Below are positions 25,275 to 35,220 of a stretch of 64,000 bases of DNA, piece by piece. Position numbers and translations under genes: made by a program. The notes under the pieces are model-generated. The model saw only the letters and a list, made by a program, of their open reading frames with translations, was not told the origin of the DNA and made no database searches. Numbering within the stretch: the first letter of the stretch is position 1; the number at the start of each line of letters is the position of its first letter. The DNA lies in contig NZ_JAGSYG010000004.1 in assembly GCF_025685655.1 (NCBI RefSeq), forward strand, positions 434,001-498,000. Reading direction: 5' to 3'. This DNA comes from Acidicapsa ligni (GTDB taxonomy: Bacteria > Acidobacteriota > Terriglobia > Terriglobales > Acidobacteriaceae).

Positions 25275-28175
25275 TTAGGGGCGGGAGGCGTGGTCGAGCA
25301 GGTGCAGGTAGGAGCGGTAGATGTGGTTTGTGGCGCGGGTCATGCCGATTTCGCAGGTACGGCTTGATGAGAAATAGCCGTCGTGGTTCTGCTGCTTGAG
25401 CTCGGCGGCCTCAATGCTGGTGGCGGATGCGGTGAGTTCGGGGTGAAGAAAACCGCGATCTCCGGCGAAGGCACAGCAGCCTGCCTCTTGTGGCACTGTG
25501 ACATGGATGCTGCAGGCCTCAGCGATGGAGACAAGTTTGGATGTGATGCCAAGCTTGGTTGCCGAACAGACGGGATGCAGTGCGATCGAGGCCAACTGGC
25601 GATGGATGGGCAGTCGCGGCAGGATGTGGCTGTGTGCGAATTCGACTGAGTCGAGGATGCGAAGCTGGTCGAACTTCTGTTGATTCTCTGGCGATAGCTG
25701 TGCGCGTGATGTTTTGAGGCCATAAGTGCAGGGGCTGGTGTCGATGACGATAGGGAGCTGGCCTGCGTTGGACCAGCGATAGAAGCTCTCGATGGTGTGA
25801 TCCATTGCTGTTTGATGTGCGGCCTCAAAGCCTTTGGATGAGAAGGGTACTCCGCAGCAGTGGCCGGAGAGATCGCGGGGGATGTAGAGATTGACCTGCG
25901 CGCGTTGCGCGATGTTGAGGAGCGCCTGCATGGGCGTGACGTCCTCCGGCTCGCCAGGGAGCGCGCCCATGACGCGACTGATACAGGCAGGAAAATAGAC
26001 CGCCTCTGCGCCTGAGCTCGATGTGGTTGGCAGAGCGCCTTTGCGTGGGCGCGGCATTGGGTCTCGCCATTGCCAGAAGGGTTCGTCGAGGAATCTTCTG
26101 GACATGCGATCCATGAGTTTTGTGGTTGCGGTCATGAAGCTGAGACCGAAGATCTTTTGAATAAAGTGACCGGCTCCGAGAGCGAAGCGTGCGCCGAATT
26201 CAACAAGCGAAAAATTGCGGGCAAAGAGGGCTGCGGTCTTGTTGGCAAACGAAGTGTGACGCAGAGCGCGAAAGCGCTTGGTGAGCTTGCCGGTATCGAT
26301 GCTGACGGGGCAGTCGGTGGCGCAGAGGCCATCGACTGCGCAGGTGTCGAGGGCCATGTAGGGGAAGTCGCGATCCAATTCGTTGTAGGCGGTGGGGTCG
26401 GGTGCGTCCTTGAGGCGCTGCATCTCGCGGCGAACTACGATGCGCTGGCGCGGAGTGAGAGTGAGGTCGCGGCTGGGGCAACTGTGTTCGCAGAAGCCGC
26501 ACTCGATGCACTTGTCCACCTCGGGCTCGACGACAGGCATTTCTTTCAGGTGAATGACATGTGCCTCGGGATCGGGGTTGACGATGACGCCGGGGTTGAG
26601 CAGGTTGAGCGGATCGGTGATGGCTTTGAGTTCGCACATGATGCGATAGGCATCGGAGCCCCACTCGGTTTCAACGAAGGGAGCCATGTTGCGACCGGTG
26701 CCGTGCTCGGCTTTGAGTGCGCCATCGTACTTGCCGACGACCATGGCCACTACATCGTCCATGAAGTTGCGGTACTGCGCTATTTCTAACGCGGTATTGA
26801 AGCCCTGGGTGAGGACGAAGTGCAGGTTGCCGTCTTTGGCGTGGCCGAAGATGATGGCGTTGGGATAGCGGTGCTTGAGGAAGAGTGAGCGCAATTCGAC
26901 GGCCGCATCGGCGAGGTGGTCGACGGGCAGAGCGATGTCTTCAATTATGGCGGTGGTGCCGCTGGCGCGGACTGCTCCGACGGAGGGAAACATGCCTTTG
27001 CGGATCTTCCAGAGCATGGCTTGTTGGGCAGGGTCGCTGGTGAAGGCTGCGGTGTGCAGCAGCGGTAAGCCACGGATTGCATCGTTGCAGGCGAGTTCAA
27101 TCTGCTGGCGGCGGGCTTCGTCGGGAGTCTGGAACTCGACGAGCAGGGCGGCGGCTGATTCCGGTAGAGATTTGAGATGGGCAGGGACGCCGGGGTGATC
27201 CTCTACGGAACGGAGGGATGCTCGATCCATGAGTTCAAGGGCGGCTGCGCCTGCAGTGCTCAGGGGTGTAATGGCGGAGCAGGCGGCGTGCAGGTCGGGG
27301 AAGAGCAGCAGGCCGGTGTACTTGACGGGGTAATCGGGAACGGTGTTGAGCACGGCTTCGGCGATAAATGCGAGTGTGCCTTCGGAGCCAATAAGCAAAT
27401 GGCTGAAGATATCGAGGGGGCTTTCAAAATCAAGAAAGGCGTTGAGCGAATAGCCGGTGGTGTTCTTGGTTTTGTACTTGTGACGGATGCGCGCGGAGAG
27501 TGTGGCGTCCGATTCGATCTCCGATTTGAAACGGAGGAGTGTGGCGCAGAGCTTTGGCTCCAGCATGCGGAGGATGTTGTCAGCATTGGGATCGGCGGTG
27601 TCGATCTGTGTGCCAGAAGGCAGGATGAAGGTCAGAGAGTTGAGGGTGTGGTATGAGTTCTGAGCGACTCCGCAGCACATGCCACTGGCGTTGTTGGCGA
27701 GGATACCGCCGATACGGCAGCTCGCTATGGATGCGGGATCGGGGCCGATCTTGCGGCGATAGAGCTTGAGCGCGTTGTTTGCCTGTTGACCGATCAAGCC
27801 GGGCTGTACGCGGATTATGGATCCATTGTGCTCGACACGATGGCTGCGCCAGTAGCGGCCAACATCCACAAGAATGCCGTCGGTGATGGCCTGTCCGGAG
27901 AGGCTGGTGCCACCGGCGCGGAAGGTCAGCGGGATTCCATGCTGATGGCTGAAGCGGAAGAGATGCTTGATCTCTTCCACGCCTTGCGGCTGGATGACGG
28001 CCTGAGGGATAAGGCGATAGAAGCTGGCGTCGGAAGCGAAGGCGATGCGATCGATGGGGCGAATGAGGATGCGTTCCGGGGCGATCCGATCCTGCAGCAG
28101 GCGTTGAATGGCGTTTGAGTCGGGATGAAAAGCGACGGCGTGAATTCGCGACTCGGATTCGGTTGCAGCTCCCAT
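25275..28175 (-). CDS. FAD-linked and Fe-S D-2-hydroxyacid dehydrogenase (D-lactate dehydrogenase type)
   Basis: A 966-residue multidomain enzyme. FAD_binding_4 domain (about 40-270, with LTFRAGGTSLSGQAITDG); FAD-oxidase C-terminal domain (about 275-530, ending AEHGTGRNMAPFVETEWG); two 4Fe-4S clusters (CIECGFCEHSCPSRDLTLTPRQR and CAVDGLCATDCPVSIDTGK); and a C-terminal CCG/heterodisulfide-reductase-like part (HCCGVPF, EAGCCAFAGDRGFLHPELT). This is the GlcD-GlcF fused layout of D-lactate, glycolate or D-2-hydroxyglutarate oxidases that reduce quinone. It is divergent from lutABC, so D- and L-lactate oxidation may be controlled together. The exact substrate is not readable. Confidence 0.93.
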   Translation of the reverse strand: MGAATESESRIHAVAFHPDSNAIQRLLQDRIAPERILIRPIDRIAFASDASFYRLIPQAVIQPQGVEEIKHLFRFSHQHGIPLTFRAGGTSLSGQAITDGILVDVGRYWRSHRVEHNGSIIRVQPGLIGQQANNALKLYRRKIGPDPASIASCRIGGILANNASGMCCGVAQNSYHTLNSLTFILPSGTQIDTADPNADNILRMLEPKLCATLLRFKSEIESDATLSARIRHKYKTKNTTGYSLNAFLDFESPLDIFSHLLIGSEGTLAFIAEAVLNTVPDYPVKYTGLLLFPDLHAACSAITPLSTAGAAALELMDRASLRSVEDHPGVPAHLKSLPESAAALLVEFQTPDEARRQQIELACNDAIRGLPLLHTAAFTSDPAQQAMLWKIRKGMFPSVGAVRASGTTAIIEDIALPVDHLADAAVELRSLFLKHRYPNAIIFGHAKDGNLHFVLTQGFNTALEIAQYRNFMDDVVAMVVGKYDGALKAEHGTGRNMAPFVETEWGSDAYRIMCELKAITDPLNLLNPGVIVNPDPEAHVIHLKEMPVVEPEVDKCIECGFCEHSCPSRDLTLTPRQRIVVRREMQRLKDAPDPTAYNELDRDFPYMALDTCAVDGLCATDCPVSIDTGKLTKRFRALRHTSFANKTAALFARNFSLVEFGARFALGAGHFIQKIFGLSFMTATTKLMDRMSRRFLDEPFWQWRDPMPRPRKGALPTTSSSGAEAVYFPACISRVMGALPGEPEDVTPMQALLNIAQRAQVNLYIPRDLSGHCCGVPFSSKGFEAAHQTAMDHTIESFYRWSNAGQLPIVIDTSPCTYGLKTSRAQLSPENQQKFDQLRILDSVEFAHSHILPRLPIHRQLASIALHPVCSATKLGITSKLVSIAEACSIHVTVPQEAGCCAFAGDRGFLHPELTASATSIEAAELKQQNHDGYFSSSRTCEIGMTRATNHIYRSYLHLLDHASRP

Positions 28176-28410
28176 AAAAATCGCCCTTTTACGTTATGCC
28201 TTTTCGACTGCCTGGTGAGATTTTAGTTTCCAACTACCGGCGTCTGCTAATTGACTTGGAGACTTGAATCGTGGATTTTGGGCTGATAAATAAGCGAAAC
28301 GAAGGCAACTGCATTAAGGAAACCACGTCCCAATCCGTGTGGCGAATATAGCAAATCGCGTCGTACACTAGGTAAGTTAAATTCACGGTCTGCCTGCGAA
28401 AGGGTTCTTC
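28176..28410. promoter_or_regulatory. Divergent promoter region of dld-like and lutABC genes
   Basis: This 235-base gap must hold both promoters. It is more AT-rich than its flanks; TTGACT (about 28252-28257) and TACACT (about 28363-28368) are candidate promoter hexamers. I see no convincing GntR/LldR palindrome, so regulation is not resolved. Confidence 0.4.
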
Positions 28411-29154
28411 TTGCGCATTTCCTTATTTATTACCTGCTATAACGACGCTCTTTTTCCGGAGACGGGTAAGGCTGTGGTGCGTGTGCTGGAGAAGCTGGGG
28501 CACTCGATCGAGTTTCGGACGGAGCAGACCTGCTGTGGGCAGATGCATTGGAATACGGGATATCTGCGCGAGGCGGTGCCGATCATTCGCCACTTTGTGA
28601 AGGTGTATCAGGATGCGGAGATGGTAGTGGTGCCGTCGTCTTCATGCGTGGCGATGATGCGCGATCATTACGTGAAAGCTGCCGAGATGGATGGAGATGC
28701 GAAGCTGGTTGCAGACATTGAAGCGCTGCTGCCGAGGGTATATGAGTTCTCCGAGTTTCTGGTGCGCAAGCTTGGGGTGGAGGATGTAGGCGCGGCCTAT
28801 CCGCACAAGGTGACGTATCACGCGAGCTGCCACTCGATGCGCAGTTTACATCTGGGGGATATTCCGATTCGTCTGTTGAAGAATGTTCGCGGGCTTGATC
28901 TGCAGCCTATTCAAAACATGCAGGAGTGCTGCGGGTTTGGCGGGACGTTTTCGATCAAGAATGCGGATGTGTCTTCGGCGATGCTGTCGGACAAAGTTCG
29001 CAATGTCTTGAACACCGGCGCAGAGATTTGTACGGCAGTAGACAACAGTTGCCTGATGCATCTGTATGGTTCTCTGCATCGACAGCGCACGTTTGTGAAG
29101 ACGGTGCACCTGGCGGAGATACTTGCTTCCGGTTATGCGGAGGCGCAGGGATGA
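28411..29154 (+). CDS. lutA: L-lactate utilisation Fe-S protein LutA
   Basis: A 247-residue protein with two CCG (cysteine-rich) domains: CCGQMHWNTGY near residue 42 and CCGFGGTFSIKNADVSSAML near residue 173, plus HASCHS. LutA works with LutB and LutC to oxidise L-lactate to pyruvate. The start is TTG 28411, with AAAGGG about seven bases upstream. Its stop overlaps the lutB start (ATGA). Length and cysteine pattern match Bacillus LutA. Confidence 0.95.
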   Translation: MRISLFITCYNDALFPETGKAVVRVLEKLGHSIEFRTEQTCCGQMHWNTGYLREAVPIIRHFVKVYQDAEMVVVPSSSCVAMMRDHYVKAAEMDGDAKLVADIEALLPRVYEFSEFLVRKLGVEDVGAAYPHKVTYHASCHSMRSLHLGDIPIRLLKNVRGLDLQPIQNMQECCGFGGTFSIKNADVSSAMLSDKVRNVLNTGAEICTAVDNSCLMHLYGSLHRQRTFVKTVHLAEILASGYAEAQG

Positions 29155-30629
29155 GCGAGGTTCCGGTCCAGCACACGCAATGGAATGCGCTTGATTTTCC
29201 CGATGCCGCGAAGGTGCTGCTTGAGGATTCGCAGACGCGCAAGAATGTGCAGCATGCGACGAATGTTATCCAGGGCAAGCGGAATAAGGTCGTTGCGGAG
29301 TTGCCCGATTGGGAGGACTTGCGTGAGGCTGGCGCGCGGGTGAAGGCGCACACGCTGCGGCATCTGGATTACTACCTTACGAAGTTTGAAGAGAACTGTG
29401 TGCGCGCGGGTGGTCATGTGCATTGGGCGAGTGATGCGGCGGAGGCAAACCGGATCATACTTGGCTTGCTGCGACGGCACGAAGCCAGGGAAGTTATCAA
29501 AATCAAGACGATGACTTCGGAGGAGATTGGGTTGAATGCGACGCTTGAAGCGAATGGCATTCGACCGATTGAGACGGACCTTGCGGAGCTGATCATTCAA
29601 CTGGGGAAAGATCGTCCATCGCACTTTGTTGTGCCGGCGCTGCATAAGAATCGGCAGCAGGTGCGGGAGATTTTTCAGCGAGAGATGCATCTGCCTGAGT
29701 TGGGCGATAAGCCGGAGGATTTGGCGACGGCCGCGCGAACTTATCTTCGCGAAAAGTATCTGCGCATCAAGGTAGCGATCTCGGGTGGCAACTTTCTACT
29801 CGCAGACACGGGCGGCATGTGCATTGTGGAGTCAGAGGGCAATGGGCGCATGTGCCTGACGCTGCCGGATGTGCTGATCTCGATAGTGGGCATTGAGAAG
29901 GTGATTCCGAGCTTTCGCGATCTGGATATTTTTCTGCAGACGCTGCCGCGTTCGGCGACGGGTGAACGGATGAATCCGTATAACTCGACGTGGACGGGAG
30001 TGCATCCGGGCGATGGCCCGAAGGAGTTTCACGTAGTGCTGCTGGATAACGGGCGCAGCCCGATTCTGGCGGATAAGGAAGCGCGTCAGACGTTGCAGTG
30101 CATTCGCTGTGCGGCATGTTTGAATGTTTGCCCGGTGTATCACCAGACGGGTGGTCACGCGTATGAGTCGGTGTATGCGGGGCCTATCGGAGCGATACTC
30201 ACGCCGCAGCTGCATTCCATGGAAGAGGGACGTTCGTTGCCGTATGCTTCTTCACTGTGTGGCGCCTGCTATGAGGTTTGCCCGGTGAAGATCAACATTC
30301 CTGAGGTGCTGATTCATCTGCGTGGGAAGGTGGTTCGTGAGGATCAGGCTACGCTTGCAGGTAAGTTCAGCTTATGGAATATAGGCATGCAGGCTGCGGC
30401 GTTTCTCTTCAAAGATGCAGGCCGTTTGAGCATGGCGGAGCATATGGGATTGGTCGGGCAGAAGGCACTCGTGTCGAAGAATGGTTTCATTGAGTGGATG
30501 CCGGGGATGTTGAGTGGGTGGACGCAGACACGTGATTTGAAGGCGATGCCTGCGCAGTCATTTCGCGACTGGTGGGCGAAGGAAAAAGCGCCTCATGCGA
30601 AGAGTGCCGATGATGGAGGTGTGCGCTGA
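29151..30629 (+). CDS. lutB: L-lactate utilisation Fe-S protein LutB
   Basis: 492 residues from ATG 29151 (MSEVPVQHTQW), which overlaps the lutA stop by four bases; longer in-frame starts lie inside lutA. The N-terminal LUD domain (about 60-290) contains KTMTSEEIGLNATLEANG and a GMCIVESEGNGR segment. Two 4Fe-4S clusters follow: CIRCAACLNVCPVY and CGACYEVCPVKINIPEVL. The C-terminal LutB domain is present. It forms the L-lactate dehydrogenase complex with LutA and LutC, passing electrons to the respiratory chain. Confidence 0.96.
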   Translation: MSEVPVQHTQWNALDFPDAAKVLLEDSQTRKNVQHATNVIQGKRNKVVAELPDWEDLREAGARVKAHTLRHLDYYLTKFEENCVRAGGHVHWASDAAEANRIILGLLRRHEAREVIKIKTMTSEEIGLNATLEANGIRPIETDLAELIIQLGKDRPSHFVVPALHKNRQQVREIFQREMHLPELGDKPEDLATAARTYLREKYLRIKVAISGGNFLLADTGGMCIVESEGNGRMCLTLPDVLISIVGIEKVIPSFRDLDIFLQTLPRSATGERMNPYNSTWTGVHPGDGPKEFHVVLLDNGRSPILADKEARQTLQCIRCAACLNVCPVYHQTGGHAYESVYAGPIGAILTPQLHSMEEGRSLPYASSLCGACYEVCPVKINIPEVLIHLRGKVVREDQATLAGKFSLWNIGMQAAAFLFKDAGRLSMAEHMGLVGQKALVSKNGFIEWMPGMLSGWTQTRDLKAMPAQSFRDWWAKEKAPHAKSADDGGVR

Positions 30630-31282
30630 TGGCTGATTCCGATCTGCAACGATCGACGGTGCTTGCCAGCATTCGCATGTCCCTTGGACAGGCGCAGGCT
30701 TCGGATGCGATTGATGCGGAGTATGCGGCGATTTCGCGGAGTTACAAGCTCACAGGCGAATTGAGCGTATATGCATTACTCGATCTTTTTGAGGATCGAT
30801 TGCTGGAGTATGGTGCGGGTGTTTATCGTGCTTCAGCCGCGGAGATTGGTGCGACGATAGGCAGCATCCTTCGCCGGCGGGGCAAGTCCGGTCTGGCGAT
30901 GCCCGCGGGTGTGCCGATGGAGTGGATGGCGGAGGGTTTTACGTTCGTCGATGCGACGGGGTTCGATGCTTACGAATTAGATAAGACGGAAGGCATACTC
31001 AGCTCATGCACTGTGGCTATTGCGGAGACGGGCTCGCTTGTATTGCAAAATGTGGCTGGGCAGGGAGCGCGGGTTCTTTCGCTGGTGCCGGACTATCATC
31101 TTTGCGTTGTGTTTGCGGATCAGGTTGTAGAGACTGTGCCTGAGGCGTTCGAGCGCTTGGAGAATACGAGTACGCTGCCGACTACTTTTATTTCAGGACC
31201 ATCGGCAACTGCGGATATCGAGATGACGCGCATCAAGGGCGTGCATGGCCCGCGATTTCTGGATGTGCTGATCGTCGTTTAA
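30629..31282 (+). CDS. lutC: L-lactate utilisation protein LutC
   Basis: A 217-residue LUD-domain protein, the third part of LutABC. Visible family features are EGILSSCTVAIAETGSLVL, RVLSLVPDYHLCVV and the C-terminal FISGPSATADIEMTRIKGVHGP, which ends in the usual nucleotide-binding-like signature. TGATG couples it to lutB (one-base overlap). The N-terminal 45 residues vary in this family. It is convergent with the exuT-like gene, and no terminator is visible in the 16-base gap. Confidence 0.95.
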   Translation: MADSDLQRSTVLASIRMSLGQAQASDAIDAEYAAISRSYKLTGELSVYALLDLFEDRLLEYGAGVYRASAAEIGATIGSILRRRGKSGLAMPAGVPMEWMAEGFTFVDATGFDAYELDKTEGILSSCTVAIAETGSLVLQNVAGQGARVLSLVPDYHLCVVFADQVVETVPEAFERLENTSTLPTTFISGPSATADIEMTRIKGVHGPRFLDVLIVV

Positions 31283-31298
31283 GCCGGATGCAGCGTGG

Positions 31299-32573
31299 TT
31301 ACGCAGTCGTAACGAGATCGTTTTTGGGGATCAGGATTTGTATGATCAGCAGAGCGACCAGGTAGGCTGTGCCTGCTACGAAGAAGATGGCCGAGTAGGA
31401 GTGATAGCGCTGCAGGACGAGGCCTACAATCCAGGCTGCGAGCATTCCGCCGATGGCCCCGCCGAAGCCCGCGAATCCAGTAACAGAGCCTACAAACGAT
31501 CTGGGGAAGATGTCGGACGCGAGTGTGAAGATATTCGCGGACCAGCCTTGATGTGCTGCTGCAGCGAGACTGATGATTGCGATCGCAAGCCACAGTGTAT
31601 GGATGTTTCCCACGAACATGATGGGAGTGATGGCGAGCGCGCAGGCGAGCATTGCGGAGCGTCGCGCGACCTTGATACTGAGGCCCATCCTGATGCCCTG
31701 TGCCGGTAGCCAGCCACCGAAGATACTGCCAACGCAGGCGGCGATGTAAATGATCATGATGGGCATGGCGAGGCCGGTAAGTTTGAGGGCAAAGTTGGCA
31801 GCGAAAAACTTTGGCAGCCAGAAGAGTAGAAACCACCAGACTGGATCGGTGAGGCCTTTGCCGATGAGGAGGGCCCATGATTGGCGATAGCCCAGGAGGC
31901 GTCTCCACGGGACTTTGGTCAGGACGTCGGCGGAGTCGCTGCGAATGTGCGTGAGTTCGTGTTCGGTGAGTTTGGTGTGGAGTTCGGGGCTTCTGTAGGT
32001 GGTCCACCAGAGGACGACCCAGATCAGGCTGAAGCCGCCAGTGAAGACGAAGGCCCATTGCCAGCCGAGGTGAGTGGCGATCCATGGGACGGAGAGAGGA
32101 ACGAGGATGGCGCCAGCGCTGGTGCCGCTGTTGAAGAGGCCGGTGGCGAGTGCGCGCTCTTTTTTGGGGAACCATTCGGCGACTGTTTTGATTGCCGCGG
32201 GGAAGTTTCCCGATTCGCCGAGGCCGAGAAAAAAGCGTGAGATACCGAAGGAGAGCGCTGATCGTGCGAAGGCATGACTGATGGCAGCGAGGCTCCAGAG
32301 CGCGATGGTGAGCGTGTAGCCGAGGCGCACTCCGATGGTGTCGATGATGCCGCCGACAACGAGCAGGCCAAGCGCATAGGCGGCCTGGAATACGACGACG
32401 ATGTAGCTGTACTGGAGCTCGGTCCAACCAATTTTTACTTGCAGTAGTGGCGCCAGGAAACTGAGGACCTGGCGATCCATGTAGTTGATGGTGTTGGCGA
32501 AGAAAAGGAGTGCGCAGATGCGCCAGCGAATGCTGCCCAGCTTGATTTTAATTGGCGCTTCATTGGTGGGCAT
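31299..32573 (-). CDS. MFS hexuronate transporter (ExuT-like, ACS family)
   Basis: A 424-residue, 12-helix major facilitator protein of the anion:cation symporter family. Family signatures include NTINYMDRQVLSFLAP in helix 1 and SRFFLGLGESGNFPAAIKTVAEWFPKKERALATG after helix 4. It ends a minus-strand cluster of hexuronate genes, 12 bases after uxaC, which makes glucuronate/galacturonate the most likely cargo. AAGGA lies five bases before ATG 32573. Other ACS members carry galactarate, tartrate or sialic acid, so the substrate remains an inference from context. Confidence 0.88.
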   Translation of the reverse strand: MPTNEAPIKIKLGSIRWRICALLFFANTINYMDRQVLSFLAPLLQVKIGWTELQYSYIVVVFQAAYALGLLVVGGIIDTIGVRLGYTLTIALWSLAAISHAFARSALSFGISRFFLGLGESGNFPAAIKTVAEWFPKKERALATGLFNSGTSAGAILVPLSVPWIATHLGWQWAFVFTGGFSLIWVVLWWTTYRSPELHTKLTEHELTHIRSDSADVLTKVPWRRLLGYRQSWALLIGKGLTDPVWWFLLFWLPKFFAANFALKLTGLAMPIMIIYIAACVGSIFGGWLPAQGIRMGLSIKVARRSAMLACALAITPIMFVGNIHTLWLAIAIISLAAAAHQGWSANIFTLASDIFPRSFVGSVTGFAGFGGAIGGMLAAWIVGLVLQRYHSYSAIFFVAGTAYLVALLIIQILIPKNDLVTTA

Positions 32574-32585
32574 CGTTGTCCTTGA

Positions 32586-34001
32586 CTACGAGCGGGTTGT
32601 GGTTGGCAGGTTGAAGTAGCGGTTGGCGTTGTTGAAGCAGATGTCCTGCACCATGCGGCCGATCATTGCTTCGTCGTTGGGCAAAAGGCCGAGTTCCATT
32701 TCGCTGCCTAGGAGATTGCAGAGAACGCGGCGGAAGTATTCGTGGCGCGGATAGGACATGAAGGAGCGTGAGTCGGTGACCATGCCGACGAAGCGCGAGA
32801 GCAGGCCGACATTGGAGAGCGCGTTGAGCTGCATCTCAATGCCGTCCTTCTGATCGAGGAACCACCAACCGCTGCCGAACTGTACTTTGCCTGGGATGGA
32901 TTCGGCGGAAAAGCTGCCGATGATGGTTGCGAATGCGTAGTTCTCGATGGGGTTGGAGTTGTAAATGATGGTTCTGGGCAGTGAGCCTGCGGACTCCAGC
33001 TTGTCGAGGAATAGGGCCAGTGCGTGGATCTGCGAGGTGCCGCCCATAGCGTCAAAGCCTGTATCCGGGCCATGAATGGCTTTGGCGCGTGAGTTTACGT
33101 TGCGCAGGGCGCCGAGATGCAACTGCATCGTCCAGTTGTGGGAGGCGTATAGCTGGCCGAGGAAGAACAGGACGTAGCTTGCGAATTTGCGATGTTCTTC
33201 GGGGCTTGCGGATTGGCCGCTGCGTGCCGCTTCAAAGATGGATTGCGCCTGCGTATCCGTGCATGGCTCGGCGAAGCTGATGTCGAGTCCGTGATCGGAG
33301 ATGCGGCAGCCTAGGGCATGAAATGCATCGACGCGATTCTCAAGAGCACCAAGGAAGACCTTGAAGGAGTCGATGGTTGTTTCGGTGGCGGCTGCGAGCT
33401 TGCTTAGCCATGTGTTGAAAGCCGGCGCTGAATCTACGCGTAGCGATGCGTCTGGGCGGAAGGTGGGAAGGACGCGCGTGGCTAATCCTGAGGATGCGAT
33501 TTGCTCGTGGTACTTGAGAGAGTCGGCGGGATCGTCCGTGGTGCAGATGGTGTGTACGTTGAATCGCCTGAGGATTCCGTCGACATCGAGGGAGCCGCTT
33601 TTGAGGACTTCATTGGCTTGCTGCCAGATGCGTGGAGCTGAGCTTTCGTCGAGCAACTCGGGGATGCCGAAGTAGCGGTCGAGTTCGAGATGCGTCCAGT
33701 GGTAGAGGGGATTTCGGAGTGTGTAGGGAACGGTGCGGGCCCAGGTCTGGAACTTTTCATAGGGCGATGCGTCGCCGGTGCAGAAGCGCTCAGACTCGCC
33801 ATTGGCGCGCATGGCCCGCCATTTGTAGTGGTCGCCTTCGAGCCAGATTTCAAAGAGGTCGTTGAAGCGGCGATTCTCTGCTATGTCCTTTACGGGGAGA
33901 TGGCAGTGATAGTCGAAGATGGGCTGCGGCAATGCGTAATGTTTGTAGAGACTGGCTGCTGCGTCGTTCTCTAACAAAAATCTATCGGTGATGAATGCCA
34001 C
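32586..34001 (-). CDS. uxaC: Glucuronate isomerase
   Basis: A 471-residue amidohydrolase-fold enzyme that interconverts glucuronate/fructuronate and galacturonate/tagaturonate. The N-terminal HxH site is in IFDYHCHLPVKDIAENRRF. WTHLELDRYFGI, VCTTDDP-like ICTTDDPADSL, and the C-terminal VGMVTDSRSFMSYPRHEYFRRVLC are typical. The start is GTG 34001 with AAGGAGA five bases upstream; this ribosome site lies in the 11-base gap after uxuA, so translation is probably coupled. Confidence 0.96.
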   Translation of the reverse strand: MAFITDRFLLENDAAASLYKHYALPQPIFDYHCHLPVKDIAENRRFNDLFEIWLEGDHYKWRAMRANGESERFCTGDASPYEKFQTWARTVPYTLRNPLYHWTHLELDRYFGIPELLDESSAPRIWQQANEVLKSGSLDVDGILRRFNVHTICTTDDPADSLKYHEQIASSGLATRVLPTFRPDASLRVDSAPAFNTWLSKLAAATETTIDSFKVFLGALENRVDAFHALGCRISDHGLDISFAEPCTDTQAQSIFEAARSGQSASPEEHRKFASYVLFFLGQLYASHNWTMQLHLGALRNVNSRAKAIHGPDTGFDAMGGTSQIHALALFLDKLESAGSLPRTIIYNSNPIENYAFATIIGSFSAESIPGKVQFGSGWWFLDQKDGIEMQLNALSNVGLLSRFVGMVTDSRSFMSYPRHEYFRRVLCNLLGSEMELGLLPNDEAMIGRMVQDICFNNANRYFNLPTTTRS

Positions 34002-34012
34002 GTGATCTCCTT

Positions 34013-35188
34013 TTATGTAAGCGCCTCTACGGCAGTCATTACGCCACGTAGTTCAGCTAGTCCTTTAAGCCTGCCGACTGCGGGATAGCCGGGAACTGCC
34101 GGGCGGCCGATGTCGGTGAGGATCTTGTTGCCGTGATCGGAGCGGAATGGAATCTCGATAGTGTCGCCTTGCTGGATACGACGGCGTTGTTCTTTGACCA
34201 GCTGTTGCATGAGCGCGACGATGTCGACATCTCCGGCGAGGTGCGGTGCTTCGTAAAAGGCGTCTCTGCCAGCTTCGTACCTGGTCGATCGCAGGTGGAC
34301 GAAATAGATGCGCGAGGCGACGCGCTGGATCATGTCGACGAGATTGTTTTCTTTGCGAGCGCCGAGAGAGCCTGAGCAGAAGGTGATTCCGTTGGAGGGC
34401 TCGGGCGTTTGCTTCAGCAGGAACTCCAGATCCTCAATGGTGTTTGCGATGCGCGGCAGGCCGAGCAGGGAACGTGGTGGATCGTCGGGGTGGATGCAGA
34501 GGCGAACGCCGACTTCCTGCGCGACGGGGCAGACGGCGCGGAGAAAGTCACCGAGGTTGGCACGCAGACCGTCTGCACCGATGTCGGCGTAGCTGGCGAT
34601 GGCGTTGCGAACGTAGTCGAGTGTGTAGATTTCGGTGGTTCCGGGGAGCCCTGCGAGCACGGTGGCGATGAGACGATCGCGCTCGGATTCACTCATCTCC
34701 TGGAGCCGTTGGTGAGCAGCGGATTGCTGCGCTTCGGTCCAGTCGGCGGCTGCGTTGGGGCGCTTGAGAATGAAGAGATCGAAGGCTGCGAGAGAGATGG
34801 CATCGAAGCGCAGAGAGATGGCTCCGTCCGCCAGTTGCCATTCAAGATCGGTGCGCAGCCAGTCGAGGACGGGCATGAAGTTGTAGCAGACCGTTTGAAT
34901 ACCGCAGGTGGCGAGGTTGCGAAGCGTGTCGCAATAGGCATCGATGTGCTGTTGCCATCGGGTGGTGCGCTTCTTGATGTCTTCGCTGACGTTGACGCTC
35001 TCGACGACGGACCAGCGCAGGCCTGCGGCCTGTACTTCGCGCTGGCGATCCTGAATGGCTGAGACTGGCCAGACTTGTCCGGGGGGAAGATCGTGCAGGG
35101 CGGTTACGATGCCGGTTGCGCCGGCTTGTCGTGCATCTGAGAGCGTGACATTATCGCGGGGCCCGAACCAGCGCCAGGTTTGTTCCAT
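34013..35188 (-). CDS. uxuA: Mannonate dehydratase
   Basis: About 391 residues; Fe/Mn-dependent TIM-barrel enzyme that dehydrates D-mannonate to 2-keto-3-deoxygluconate. Family features: QTWRWFGPRDNVTLSDARQAGATGIVTALHDLP at the start, TVCYNFMPVLDWLRTDL, RLCIHPDDPPRSLLGLPRI and FCSGSLGARKENNL, which hold the metal ligands His, Cys and Asp. ATG 35188 is chosen because GGAG is eight bases upstream; ATG 35194 is too near to it. The gene is 25-30 bases behind the RbsD-like gene and 11 before uxaC. Confidence 0.96.
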   Translation of the reverse strand: MEQTWRWFGPRDNVTLSDARQAGATGIVTALHDLPPGQVWPVSAIQDRQREVQAAGLRWSVVESVNVSEDIKKRTTRWQQHIDAYCDTLRNLATCGIQTVCYNFMPVLDWLRTDLEWQLADGAISLRFDAISLAAFDLFILKRPNAAADWTEAQQSAAHQRLQEMSESERDRLIATVLAGLPGTTEIYTLDYVRNAIASYADIGADGLRANLGDFLRAVCPVAQEVGVRLCIHPDDPPRSLLGLPRIANTIEDLEFLLKQTPEPSNGITFCSGSLGARKENNLVDMIQRVASRIYFVHLRSTRYEAGRDAFYEAPHLAGDVDIVALMQQLVKEQRRRIQQGDTIEIPFRSDHGNKILTDIGRPAVPGYPAVGRLKGLAELRGVMTAVEALT

Positions 35189-35220
35189 TGTCATTTCTCC
35201 GAGTATGGCGGCGCTTGCTG

